Part shown: piece after piece, positions 1-5,852 of the stretch
Layout: every line of letters begins with the position of its first letter
How positions within the stretch are numbered: position 1 is the first letter of the stretch
DNA from: an uncultured cyanobacterium
GTDB taxonomy: Bacteria; Cyanobacteriota; Cyanobacteriia; PCC-6307; Cyanobiaceae
DNA length: 6,393 nt
Direction: 5' to 3'
NCBI GenBank assembly: GCA_903862155.1
Contig: CAIOXF010000246.1
Location: forward strand, 1 to 6,393
Notes under the pieces: generated by a model
Databases searched by the model: none
What the model was told of the DNA's origin: nothing
What the model saw: the letters and a program-made list of their open reading frames with translations, nothing else
Program-made: the position numbers and the translations under genes

Positions 1-858
1 CCGGTGCGCCATTCGCTCTCCCCGGCGATGCACAACGCCGCCCTTCAGCAACTGGGGCTGAACTGGGTGTATCTGGCCCTGCCGGTGCACCCCGAGAAGC
101 TGGAGGTTCTGGTGGAGGGCCTGGAGGCGATCGGCTGCCGCGGCCTGAGCGTGACCATCCCGCACAAACACGCCGTGGCGGCGCTGTGCCGGGAGCTGAG
201 CCCCCTGGCCCGGCGGGTGGGCGCCGTGAACACCCTGATTCCCCTGGAGGGGGGCGGTTGGCACGGCACCAATACGGATGTGGAGGGGTTCCTGGCGCCG
301 CTGCGGGATGGGGGCTGGGGCGGGAAGGACGCGCTGGTGCTGGGCTGCGGCGGCAGCTCCCGGGCCGTGGTGGCCGCGCTGGTGGAACTGGGCTTTGAGC
401 GGATCACCGTGGCGGCCCGCCGCCGCGAGAGCCTCGAGGCCTTCGCCGCCGACTGCCGCACCTGGGCGCCCCAGCTGCACACCCTGGAATGGGGCGGTGA
501 TGCCACCGCAGCAACCAGCCCGTTGTTGCCCGTGCTGGCGAACGCGGCCCTGGTGGTGAACACCACCCCGGTGGGCATGGCCTCCGCCAGCGATGCCGCG
601 GCAGCCGAGCAGTGTCCGCTGAGCAGCGCCGAGCTTGAGGCCCTCGATCCTGGCGCCAGCGTGTACGACCTCATCTATATCCCGCGTCCCACGCGCCTGC
701 TGCAGGCCGCCGCCGACCGCGGCTGCCGCACCTACGACGGACTGGAGATGCTGGTGCAGCAAGGGGCCGCAGCCCTGCGCCTATGGAGCGGCAACAACGC
801 AGTGCCGGTGGACGCCATGCGGCTGGGAGCCCTGAGACAACTGGAAGGCGGCCACTAG
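1..858 (+). CDS. aroE: Shikimate dehydrogenase (NADP+), 5'-truncated by window edge
   Basis: Reduces 3-dehydroshikimate to shikimate with NADPH in the cytoplasmic shikimate pathway, leading to chorismate and aromatic amino acids. The frame is open from base 1; the GTG at 4 is an internal Val of the conserved PVRHSLSPAMHN block, so the real start lies upstream and roughly 10-25 residues are missing. Numbering from that Val: shikimate-binding SLSP at 4-7; SVTIPHK with catalytic Lys55; AVNT at 74-77; GTNTDVEGF with catalytic Asp92. The Lys-Asp spacing of 37 equals that of E. coli K65/D102. The Rossmann glycine-rich loop GCGGSSRA is at 114-121, NTTPVGM follows further on, and GLEMLVQQG near the C-terminus supplies the conserved Gln. 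The usual YNP near the end reads YIP here, a position that varies in the family. Ends in TAG, 31 bp before the Tic20-type gene, probably co-transcribed with it. All catalytic residues are present; identification is firm. Confidence 0.95.
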   Translation, partial: PVRHSLSPAMHNAALQQLGLNWVYLALPVHPEKLEVLVEGLEAIGCRGLSVTIPHKHAVAALCRELSPLARRVGAVNTLIPLEGGGWHGTNTDVEGFLAPLRDGGWGGKDALVLGCGGSSRAVVAALVELGFERITVAARRRESLEAFAADCRTWAPQLHTLEWGGDATAATSPLLPVLANAALVVNTTPVGMASASDAAAAEQCPLSSAELEALDPGASVYDLIYIPRPTRLLQAAADRGCRTYDGLEMLVQQGAAALRLWSGNNAVPVDAMRLGALRQLEGGH

Positions 859-889
859 CCTGCGGGCACGCTCCCACGCCAGCTGCCCC

Positions 890-1357
890 ATGCAGGCTCC
901 ACCGATCTGGCAACGGCTGCTGGCCGCTGCGGCTTACCTGCTGCCCTGGAGCGATGCCATTCCCTTCGGCCGCGCCCTGTTCGGGCTGTTTCCGGCCTTG
1001 CAGTGGCTAAGCCTGCCGGCCCTGCCGATCGCCGTGGTGGAGCAGGCGGTGCCCTTCGGCGGCCTGGTGCTGTTTCTGGTGCTCTACCTCGCGGTGGTGC
1101 GCAACGGCCAGGTGCCCTACCTGATCCGCTTCAACGTGCTCCAGGCGATCCTGATCGACATCGTGCTGGTGCTGGTGGGGCTGGTGTTCCAGGTGCTGAT
1201 CAGCCCGCTGGGCAGCGGCTTCGCCGTGCGCACCCTGAGCAACACGGTGTTCCTCGGGACCCTGGTGGTGGTGGCCTTCGGCGTGGTGCAGAACCTGCGC
1301 GGCAAGGACGCCGACCTGCCCACGATCTCCGAAGCCGTCCGCATGCAGCTCTACTGA
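890..1357 (+). CDS. Tic20 family membrane protein (Ycf60-like)
   Basis: A 155-residue polytopic membrane protein. Known of the family: plastid Tic20 is a core part of the inner-envelope protein import channel and Ycf60 is its plastid-encoded form; the role of the cyanobacterial homologues is not settled. Seen here: an N-terminal segment with LLPWSDAIPFG (17-27), matching the family's first-helix motif; hydrophobic segments at about 54-70, 85-104 and 117-134; the signature PYLIRFNVLQAILIDI (76-91) on entering the third helix; and a conserved-looking tail PTISEAVRMQ (144-153). This gives four predicted helices, as expected for Tic20. ATG at 890 is the first start after the aroE stop and gives a full-length family member; there is no clear Shine-Dalgarno, as is common in picocyanobacteria. 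Likely transcribed with aroE, without functional linkage being implied. Confidence 0.85.
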   Translation: MQAPPIWQRLLAAAAYLLPWSDAIPFGRALFGLFPALQWLSLPALPIAVVEQAVPFGGLVLFLVLYLAVVRNGQVPYLIRFNVLQAILIDIVLVLVGLVFQVLISPLGSGFAVRTLSNTVFLGTLVVVAFGVVQNLRGKDADLPTISEAVRMQLY

Positions 1358-1391
1358 TCAGCTCTCCAGGGGGGGCAGTAGGTCGCTGCGA

Positions 1392-1397
1392 TAGGTT
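1392..1397 (+). promoter_or_regulatory. Possible -10 element for rpsF
   Basis: TAGGTT fits the loose TANNNT form of cyanobacterial sigma70-type -10 boxes and lies 64 bp before the rpsF ATG. It is in the only sizeable plus-strand gap between the Tic20-type gene and rpsF. No recognisable -35 hexamer sits at the right distance. A start here would put the downstream hairpin (1410-1433) inside the leader. Weak evidence from one short match. Confidence 0.2.
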
Positions 1398-1409
1398 GAT
1401 GGATCCGTC

Positions 1410-1433
1410 GCTGGTGGGACTTGTCCCGCTGGC
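1410..1433 (+). promoter_or_regulatory. Leader hairpin upstream of rpsF
   Basis: Arms 1410-1419 and 1424-1433 pair over 10 contiguous base pairs (seven Watson-Crick, three G-U) and close a CUUG loop (1420-1423). It ends 27 nt before the rpsF ATG, so it would be in the 5' leader. There is no T-tract, so it is not a terminator. Known: rpsF leaders in many bacteria carry a structured element bound by the S6:S18 complex for autoregulation. A CCG lies just 5' of the stem (1405-1407), but I cannot show that it matches that motif. The structure is seen; the role is inferred. Confidence 0.35.
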
Positions 1434-1460
1434 CGCTGCCAAAGCTTTCGTCTGGCGACC

Positions 1461-1823
1461 ATGACGCAGCCCTATTACGAAACCATGTACATCCTTCGTC
1501 CGGACATTCCGGAGGAAGAGGTGGAGAGCCACATCACCAAGTACCGCGATCTCGTGACCGAATCCGGTGGTGAAGTGCTCGACTGTCAGATGCGCGGCAA
1601 GCGCCGCCTGGCCTATCCGATCGGCAAGCATCGTGAAGGCATCTACGTGCAGCTGAACCACAACGGCAACGGCCAGCACGTGGCTCCCCTCGAGCGCGCC
1701 ATGCGCCTCTCTGAGGATGTGATCCGCTACCTCACCGTCAAGCAGGACGGTCCGATGCCCGCCCCCCGCAGCATCCCGATGGTGAGCGGTGAAACTGCCG
1801 CCGCCGAACCCGTAGGCGTCTGA
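1461..1823 (+). CDS. rpsF: 30S ribosomal protein bS6
   Basis: Small-subunit ribosomal protein that binds bS18 and sits on the 16S rRNA central domain platform. The 120-residue product shows the bS6 pattern: YYETMYILRPD at 5-15 (first strand), a helix with IPEEEVESHITKYRDL, and the RGKRRLAYPIGKHREGIYVQL stretch (about 45-65) corresponding to the conserved strand/basic loop in E. coli S6. RAMRLSEDVIRYLTVK follows in the second helix and last strand. Residues after about 97 are a low-complexity Pro/Ala/Glu tail, a usual variable bS6 extension. The ATG at 1461 matches the family N-terminus; no strong Shine-Dalgarno is visible. It stands without rpsR or rplI beside it, unlike the E. coli operon. 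It is preceded by a leader hairpin and followed by an intrinsic terminator, so it looks like its own transcription unit. Confidence 0.95.
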   Translation: MTQPYYETMYILRPDIPEEEVESHITKYRDLVTESGGEVLDCQMRGKRRLAYPIGKHREGIYVQLNHNGNGQHVAPLERAMRLSEDVIRYLTVKQDGPMPAPRSIPMVSGETAAAEPVGV

Positions 1824-1853
1824 ACTTGTAAAGACTGAGGCGAATCTGTAGTG

Positions 1854-1871
1854 TCCGGCCATGGAGCCGGA
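1854..1871 (+). other. Small hairpin in the rpsF 3' region
   Basis: Perfect 6-bp inverted repeat: TCCGGC at 1854-1859 and GCCGGA at 1866-1871, with the six-base loop CATGGA. The loop holds the ATG at 1861 that is the longest possible start of the next reading frame. Lying 31 bp after the rpsF stop and before the terminator, it probably forms part of the rpsF 3' UTR. The repeat is seen; the role is inferred. Confidence 0.35.
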
Positions 1872-2322
1872 AGCAAACAGAGATTCCCTCCCCCCCGAAC
1901 CGAAGTGGTCTTCACCGGCCGCTTCGGTTTTTGCATGGGCGCAACACAATCTCCCACCCACAAACCAGAAGCAGCGACTGGCCCAGCCTCCCCAGCCCGC
2001 GGCGGAAGCACTGGCCCTTCAGCAGCGGCTCCAGCAGGAACGCGATGAAGCGCGGGCCGAGCTGGCCGCCATGCACGAGCTGCTGGAGGACCTGCCCCAG
2101 ATCTTCGAGCGCAAGTTTCAACAGCGCTTGAAACCGATCCTCGAAGACAACGTCCAGCTCAGGAGCCAGCTGCAGCAGCTGCAGCAACTGCAGGGCTCAC
2201 CCGAGCCGGGTCGTCAGCCCCAGCTGCCCCCCATTCCTCGGAAACCAAGGATCCGCAAGGCCCTGCGGCACGCCTTCGGCCTGCCCTCGTCTGATCCTCA
2301 ATCAGACCAGCAGGCCGCTTGA
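1861..2322 (+). CDS. Coiled-coil protein of unknown function; start uncertain
   Basis: I do not recognise a named family. The longest reading gives 153 residues. From about residue 48 to 110 it is a strongly heptad-like, Glu/Gln/Arg/Leu-rich helix, including ELLEDLPQIFERKFQQRLKPIL (73-94), which looks like a conserved core. The (QLQ)3 run is encoded by a tandem DNA repeat. Pro-rich linkers and a basic segment, PRKPRIRKALRHAFGL (126-141), follow. Residues 1-35 are doubtful: the ATG at 1861 sits in a hairpin loop, and codons 13-24 are the rpsF terminator. In frame there is no GTG or TTG before the next ATG at 2071, which would give 83 residues but cut the coiled coil in half; CTG codons at 1978 or 2011 would keep it. 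A coiled-coil protein is likely made from this frame, but where translation starts is open. It converges on argG with a 15-bp gap. Confidence 0.6.
   Translation: MEPEANRDSLPPEPKWSSPAASVFAWAQHNLPPTNQKQRLAQPPQPAAEALALQQRLQQERDEARAELAAMHELLEDLPQIFERKFQQRLKPILEDNVQLRSQLQQLQQLQGSPEPGRQPQLPPIPRKPRIRKALRHAFGLPSSDPQSDQQAA
1898..1932 (+). terminator. Rho-independent terminator of rpsF
   Basis: AACCGAAG (1898-1905) is the exact reverse complement of CTTCGGTT (1922-1929), and the second arm runs into a five-T stretch (1928-1932). The 16-nt loop can form an inner GGT/ACC stem (1907-1909 with 1914-1916). It lies 75 bp after the rpsF stop, in the right orientation. This is the clearest terminator in the window. 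It overlaps the longest reading of the following coiled-coil gene. Confidence 0.75.
2167..2193 (+). repeat. Three tandem 9-bp units within the coiled-coil gene
   Basis: CAGCTGCAG occurs at 2167-2175 and 2176-2184, then CAACTGCAG at 2185-2193 with one substitution. In the coding frame each unit reads Gln-Leu-Gln, extending the heptad helix. Unit length is a multiple of three, so copy-number change would keep the frame. Confidence 0.6.
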
Positions 2323-2337
2323 ACGCACCGCCGGGCG

Positions 2338-3543
<1,206 letters not shown>

Positions 3544-3550
3544 CAACGCG

Positions 3551-3556
3551 TCTCCT
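3551..3556 (-). promoter_or_regulatory. Ribosome binding site of argG
   Basis: The minus strand reads AGGAGA here, 7 nt before the argG ATG (3543-3541). This is the strongest Shine-Dalgarno match in the window and fixes the argG start against the longer open frame. It lies just after the stop of the upstream small gene (3561-3563), which suits translation of argG from a shared mRNA. Confidence 0.6.
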
Positions 3557-3560
3557 GCGC

Positions 3561-3779
3561 TCAATCGTTCGATTCTCTCCCTTCGGCCTCGGGCACAGGC
3601 CAGCGCAGCAGCAGCACCACGGCCATCAGGGCCGGCGGCCCGAGCACCAAGCTCCACACCAGCGCGGGGTTGATCACCAAGGGCTCAGGCCAGCGCTCGC
3701 CGGCAGCCACCAGCGCCGCACTCACGGCCAGGGCCAGGGCCCAGGAGCGCAGCACGTTACGGAGCTTGGCAAGAGGCAT
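3561..3779 (-). CDS. Small two-helix membrane protein of unknown function, upstream of argG
   Basis: I do not recognise a family. The 72-residue product starts with a basic stretch (MPLAKLRNVLRS). It has one hydrophobic segment at about 13-26, a short polar loop (GERWPEPLVINP, 27-38), a second hydrophobic segment at about 40-59, and an acidic tail ending PEAEGRESND. The positive-inside rule suggests the N-terminus is cytoplasmic, with a hairpin topology returning the tail to the cytoplasm. ATG at 3779 is chosen because the frame upstream of it runs into the divergent gene's coding region and gives an unlikely extension (up to 3899). The gene is first in a likely two-gene transcript with argG, 17 bp apart. 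Co-transcription does not by itself show a role in arginine metabolism. Confidence 0.65.
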   Translation of the reverse strand: MPLAKLRNVLRSWALALAVSAALVAAGERWPEPLVINPALVWSLVLGPPALMAVVLLLRWPVPEAEGRESND

Positions 3780-3784
3780 AGCGG

Positions 3785-3790
3785 TATGGT
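3785..3790 (+). promoter_or_regulatory. Possible -10 element for the DUF3134-type gene
   Basis: TATGGT fits TANNNT and lies 51 bp before the ATG at 3841, in the short divergent region. The 20-bp palindrome starts 2 bp downstream, so a transcript from here would begin within it. The -35 position would fall in the start of the minus-strand gene; no clear -35 was seen. Weak. Confidence 0.25.
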
Positions 3791-3791
3791 G

Positions 3792-3811
3792 GTGGATTGG
3801 CCCCAAGCCAC
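3792..3811. promoter_or_regulatory. 20-bp palindrome in the divergent intergenic region (possible operator)
   Basis: GTGGATTGG (3792-3800), CC, CCAAGCCAC (3803-3811): the arms match as an inverted repeat at 8 of 9 positions around a 2-bp centre. It lies within the 61-bp region between the divergent starts at 3779 (minus) and 3841 (plus). A 2-bp centre is too tight for an RNA loop without opening pairs, so a dimeric regulator's DNA site fits at least as well as a hairpin. The symmetry is seen; an operator role is inferred and no regulator is identified. Confidence 0.3.
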
Positions 3812-3840
3812 ACGCGAACAGCGAGAAGAGAACCGCCCGC

Positions 3841-4116
3841 ATGAGCACTCTGGCCTCCAGCGGCGCCAGCCGCCTCGACAGCGTCAACCCCTCGCTCACC
3901 CGCTACCAGCGCATCGAGCCCGCCCCGGTGCTGCCCCTGCGGGACGAGCCCGACCTGCTGAGCTGGCTGGAAACCAGCGGTCGCCTCGTGGCCGACGAAG
4001 ACACCGCCGCCGCGGACGTGAGCACCGTGGAAGAGGAGGAGCTTTCCGCACTGATGGGCGAGAAGGAGGACTACAACCAGGCCGACGAACAGCCCGAGGA
4101 AGACTGGGAAGACTGA
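3841..4116 (+). CDS. DUF3134-type acidic cyanobacterial protein
   Basis: The 91-residue product is soluble and strongly acidic. The block SLTRYQRIEPAPVLPLRDEPDLLSWLETSGRL (18-49) matches what I remember of the cyanobacterial DUF3134 family, whose members carry a YxPAxVIPL...SLLDWLExTGRL core. It is followed by an Asp/Glu-rich second half with a short EEELSALMG helix (about 64-72) and an acidic tail ending EEDWED. No function is established for the family that I know of. ATG at 3841 is preceded by a purine-rich GAGAAGAG at about 10 nt and gives the usual length; the same frame is open far upstream, but only as antisense to argG. It lies 56 bp before the chosen mraY start and diverges from the argG transcript. 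Confidence 0.8.
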   Translation: MSTLASSGASRLDSVNPSLTRYQRIEPAPVLPLRDEPDLLSWLETSGRLVADEDTAAADVSTVEEEELSALMGEKEDYNQADEQPEEDWED

Positions 4117-4149
4117 GGCCTGGGAAAAACCGAAAACCACGGGGGACAC

Positions 4150-4168
4150 TGGGGGCGCCTGGCCCCCA
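4150..4168 (+). other. GC-rich hairpin just upstream of mraY
   Basis: TGGGGGC (4150-4156) pairs perfectly with GCCCCCA (4162-4168) around a 5-nt loop. It ends 4 nt before the TTG (4173) chosen as the mraY start. A second GGGGG at 4141-4145 could pair with the same C-run instead. No T-tract follows. It may impede translation from 4173, act in processing between the two genes, or be chance in GC-rich DNA. Confidence 0.3.
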
Positions 4169-4172
4169 CCCC

Positions 4173-5279
4173 TTGGCCTCCGGTTCGCATCCATCTCTCT
4201 CGAAGCCCAGCAGCAGCCGCGTGGCCGCGGCGCTGCTGGGCTTTCTGCTGCTCGCCGCCTGCGTGGTGAGCGACGCCCTGGTGCCCAACTCGGCGCTCAC
4301 CGTGCCACTGCTGGTCACAGCTCTGGTGGCAGCGGGCACCACGGCCTGGGGGGTGCCGCGGCTGCGGCGCCTGAAGCTCGGGCAGGTGATCCGCCAGGAG
4401 GGGCCCCAGGCCCACCACAGCAAGGCCGGAACGCCCACCATGGGCGGTCTGCTGGTGGTGCCGGTGGGGGTGCTGATCGGCGGACTGATCACCCCGCAGG
4501 ATCCAAGGCTGGTGGCCGTGGCGGCGATCACCCTGGCCTACATGGCGATCGGCGCCATCGACGACTGGCGCAGCCTCACCAAGCGCACCAACACGGGCCT
4601 CACGCCCCGGGGCAAGCTGCTGCTGCAGGCCGGAGCGGCCGTGCTCTTTCTGCTGTGGGCCTGGCAGGGCCAGTGGCTGGGCGGGCCGGAGGCCGGCACC
4701 ATCGCCCTGCCGCTGGGTTGGCTGCTGCCGATCGGCCTGCTGATCTGGCCCCTGGGCCTGTTTGTGTTTCTGGCGGAGAGCAACGCCACCAACCTCACCG
4801 ATGGCCTCGATGGCCTGGCCAGCGGCTGCGGCGCCGTGGTGTTCACGGGCATGGGACTGCAGCTGATGCTGCGCGGCCATGAAGGCGACCCGGCCCTGGC
4901 GGCGTTCTGCGTGGCGATGGCGGGCTGCTGGCTGGGCTTTCTGGCCCACAACCGCAACCCCGCCCGGGTGTTCATGGGCGACACGGGCTCGCTGGCCATG
5001 GGCGCGGCCCTGAGCGCCGTGGCCCTGCTCTCGAACAGCCTCTGGCCCCTGCTGCTGATGGGCGGGGTGTTCCTGGCCGAGTCGCTGTCGGTGATCGTGC
5101 AGGTGTGGGTGTTCAAGGCCACCAAGAACCCCGCCACCGGCCAGGGCAAGCGGGTGCTGCGCATGGCACCGCTGCACCACCACTTCGAGCTGGGCGGGCT
5201 GGATGAGCAGCAGGTGGTGATCCGGTTCTGGGGTGCGAGCCTGTTGCTGGTGGTGCTGGGGCTGGGGCTCCTGCCCTAG
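4173..5279 (+). CDS. mraY: Phospho-N-acetylmuramoyl-pentapeptide transferase
   Basis: Integral membrane enzyme that transfers phospho-MurNAc-pentapeptide from UDP to undecaprenyl phosphate, making lipid I on the inner face of the cytoplasmic membrane. With TTG at 4173 as start it has 368 residues and about ten hydrophobic segments. Diagnostic motifs: HHSKAGTPTMGG after the second helix; AIDDW with Asp130-Asp131; NATNLTDGLDGLA with Asp210; VFMGDTGS with Asp270; and APLHHHFELGG with His335-337. These correspond to the Mg2+/nucleotide and HHH signature residues of MraY, which separates it from WecA-type relatives. The start is uncertain: there is no in-frame ATG near the N-terminus. TTG 4173 gives a short polar lead (ASGSHPSLSKPSSS) before the first helix; GTG 4221 would give 352 residues. 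Neither has a good Shine-Dalgarno. The lipid II pathway genes are not alongside, so it lies outside a dcw cluster. Confidence 0.93.
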   Translation: MASGSHPSLSKPSSSRVAAALLGFLLLAACVVSDALVPNSALTVPLLVTALVAAGTTAWGVPRLRRLKLGQVIRQEGPQAHHSKAGTPTMGGLLVVPVGVLIGGLITPQDPRLVAVAAITLAYMAIGAIDDWRSLTKRTNTGLTPRGKLLLQAGAAVLFLLWAWQGQWLGGPEAGTIALPLGWLLPIGLLIWPLGLFVFLAESNATNLTDGLDGLASGCGAVVFTGMGLQLMLRGHEGDPALAAFCVAMAGCWLGFLAHNRNPARVFMGDTGSLAMGAALSAVALLSNSLWPLLLMGGVFLAESLSVIVQVWVFKATKNPATGQGKRVLRMAPLHHHFELGGLDEQQVVIRFWGASLLLVVLGLGLLP

Positions 5280-5305
5280 CCCTCCAGCCAACGTGTGCCC
5301 TCACC

Positions 5306-5554
5306 ATGGCCTACTTCACCTGGAAGGAAACCGGTCTCACCAGCGACTGCGCCAGCCTGGAAGCGATGGCGGCCCGGTTCGAGGAATCGGCGGCGCTGAT
5401 GCGGCGCATGGCCGATGAGGGCTTCCGGCTGGAGCGCCACAGCGACGGCCAGCGCATCACCCACCCCGATCCGGCCGTGTTCGAGGCCTACGGTTTCGTG
5501 AGCGAGGAGCCGCCCGTGCGCCAGCTCACACTTCTGAGTGATGCCCGTGAGTGA
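5306..5554 (+). CDS. Small conserved-looking protein of unknown function, downstream of mraY
   Basis: An 82-residue soluble protein beginning 26 bp after mraY on the same strand, so probably its last co-transcribed gene. It opens with MAYFTWKETGLTSDC, then a clear amphipathic helix (about 17-40, SLEAMAARFEESAALMRRMADEG), a basic segment (FRLERHSDGQRI) and an acidic C-terminal part containing FVSEEPPVRQLTLL (68-81). I recall similar small proteins in marine Synechococcus genomes but no named domain or function. No membrane segment or signal peptide. ATG at 5306 is the first sensible start and gives a compact product; codon use looks like its neighbours. The coding call is fairly secure, the function is unknown. 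Confidence 0.75.
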   Translation: MAYFTWKETGLTSDCASLEAMAARFEESAALMRRMADEGFRLERHSDGQRITHPDPAVFEAYGFVSEEPPVRQLTLLSDARE

Positions 5555-5579
5555 AGCCTGTGAATGAGGCCAAGCTGAA

Positions 5580-5783
5580 TTAGGCGCGGCGCAGATAGCC
5601 GATCACCCACACCAGCACGAAGGCCAGCGATGAGGCGCCCAGGTAGATCAGCGCCCACTTCTGCAGGGTGGCGATGTCCCAGCCGAACAGCAGGCCATTG
5701 GCCGCATCACCGGCCGTGGCGTAGGCCAGCACAGGGCTGAGGGCGGCCAGCGCAGCGGTACCCAGATCCCCAGCCATTGCCAT
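5580..5783 (-). CDS. Small membrane protein of unknown function, divergent from purT
   Basis: I do not recognise it. The 67-residue product has a moderately hydrophobic Ala-rich N-terminal stretch (about 8-25, could be a signal/anchor or first helix) and a polar GDAANG turn. The conserved-looking motif LLFGWDIATLQKWALIYLG (31-49) leads into a strong membrane helix (about 43-63), ending with the basic tail YLRRA. It lacks the ExxNxR chlorophyll-binding motif of high-light-inducible proteins. ATG at 5783 (MAMAGDL) or 5777 (MAGDL) are both possible; the longer open frame to 6059 would run through purT and is unlikely. Its stop (5580-5582) lies 25 bp from the end of the convergent 82-residue gene, and its start is 69 bp from purT. 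Confidence 0.6.
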   Translation of the reverse strand: MAMAGDLGTAALAALSPVLAYATAGDAANGLLFGWDIATLQKWALIYLGASSLAFVLVWVIGYLRRA

Positions 5784-5852
5784 CACCCGGCCACTGCCTG
5801 ATTGCCGCCTCTCTCTAGCAGCTTGAATCGGGCCCAGCACTGCCCCGCTCCG

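Noticed and set aside
1200..1961. 253-codon minus-strand open frame across the Tic20-type gene and rpsF
   Set aside because: Lies opposite two confidently identified genes and the rpsF terminator; no recognisable motif.
3544..3657. Upstream extension of argG in the same frame
   Set aside because: The canonical ArgG N-terminus starts at 3543 with a good Shine-Dalgarno; the extension overlaps the 72-residue gene and adds no family sequence.
3780..3899. Upstream extension of the 72-residue membrane protein (MSEGLTLSRR... start)
   Set aside because: It would overlap the DUF3134-type coding region antisense and consume the whole divergent intergenic region; ATG 3779 gives a normal membrane protein N-terminus.
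4071..5291. 406-codon minus-strand open frame opposite mraY
   Set aside because: Antisense shadow of mraY with Gln/His/Ala-rich composition and no recognisable motif; MraY on the plus strand carries every family signature.
5556..5570. GCCT/AGGC inverted repeat between the convergent small genes, as a terminator
   Set aside because: Only four base pairs with a 7-nt loop and no T-tract; not distinguishable from chance.
5830..5845. GGGC/GCCC inverted repeat upstream of purT, as an operator
   Set aside because: Four-base arms in GC-rich sequence are expected by chance; no symmetric extension.
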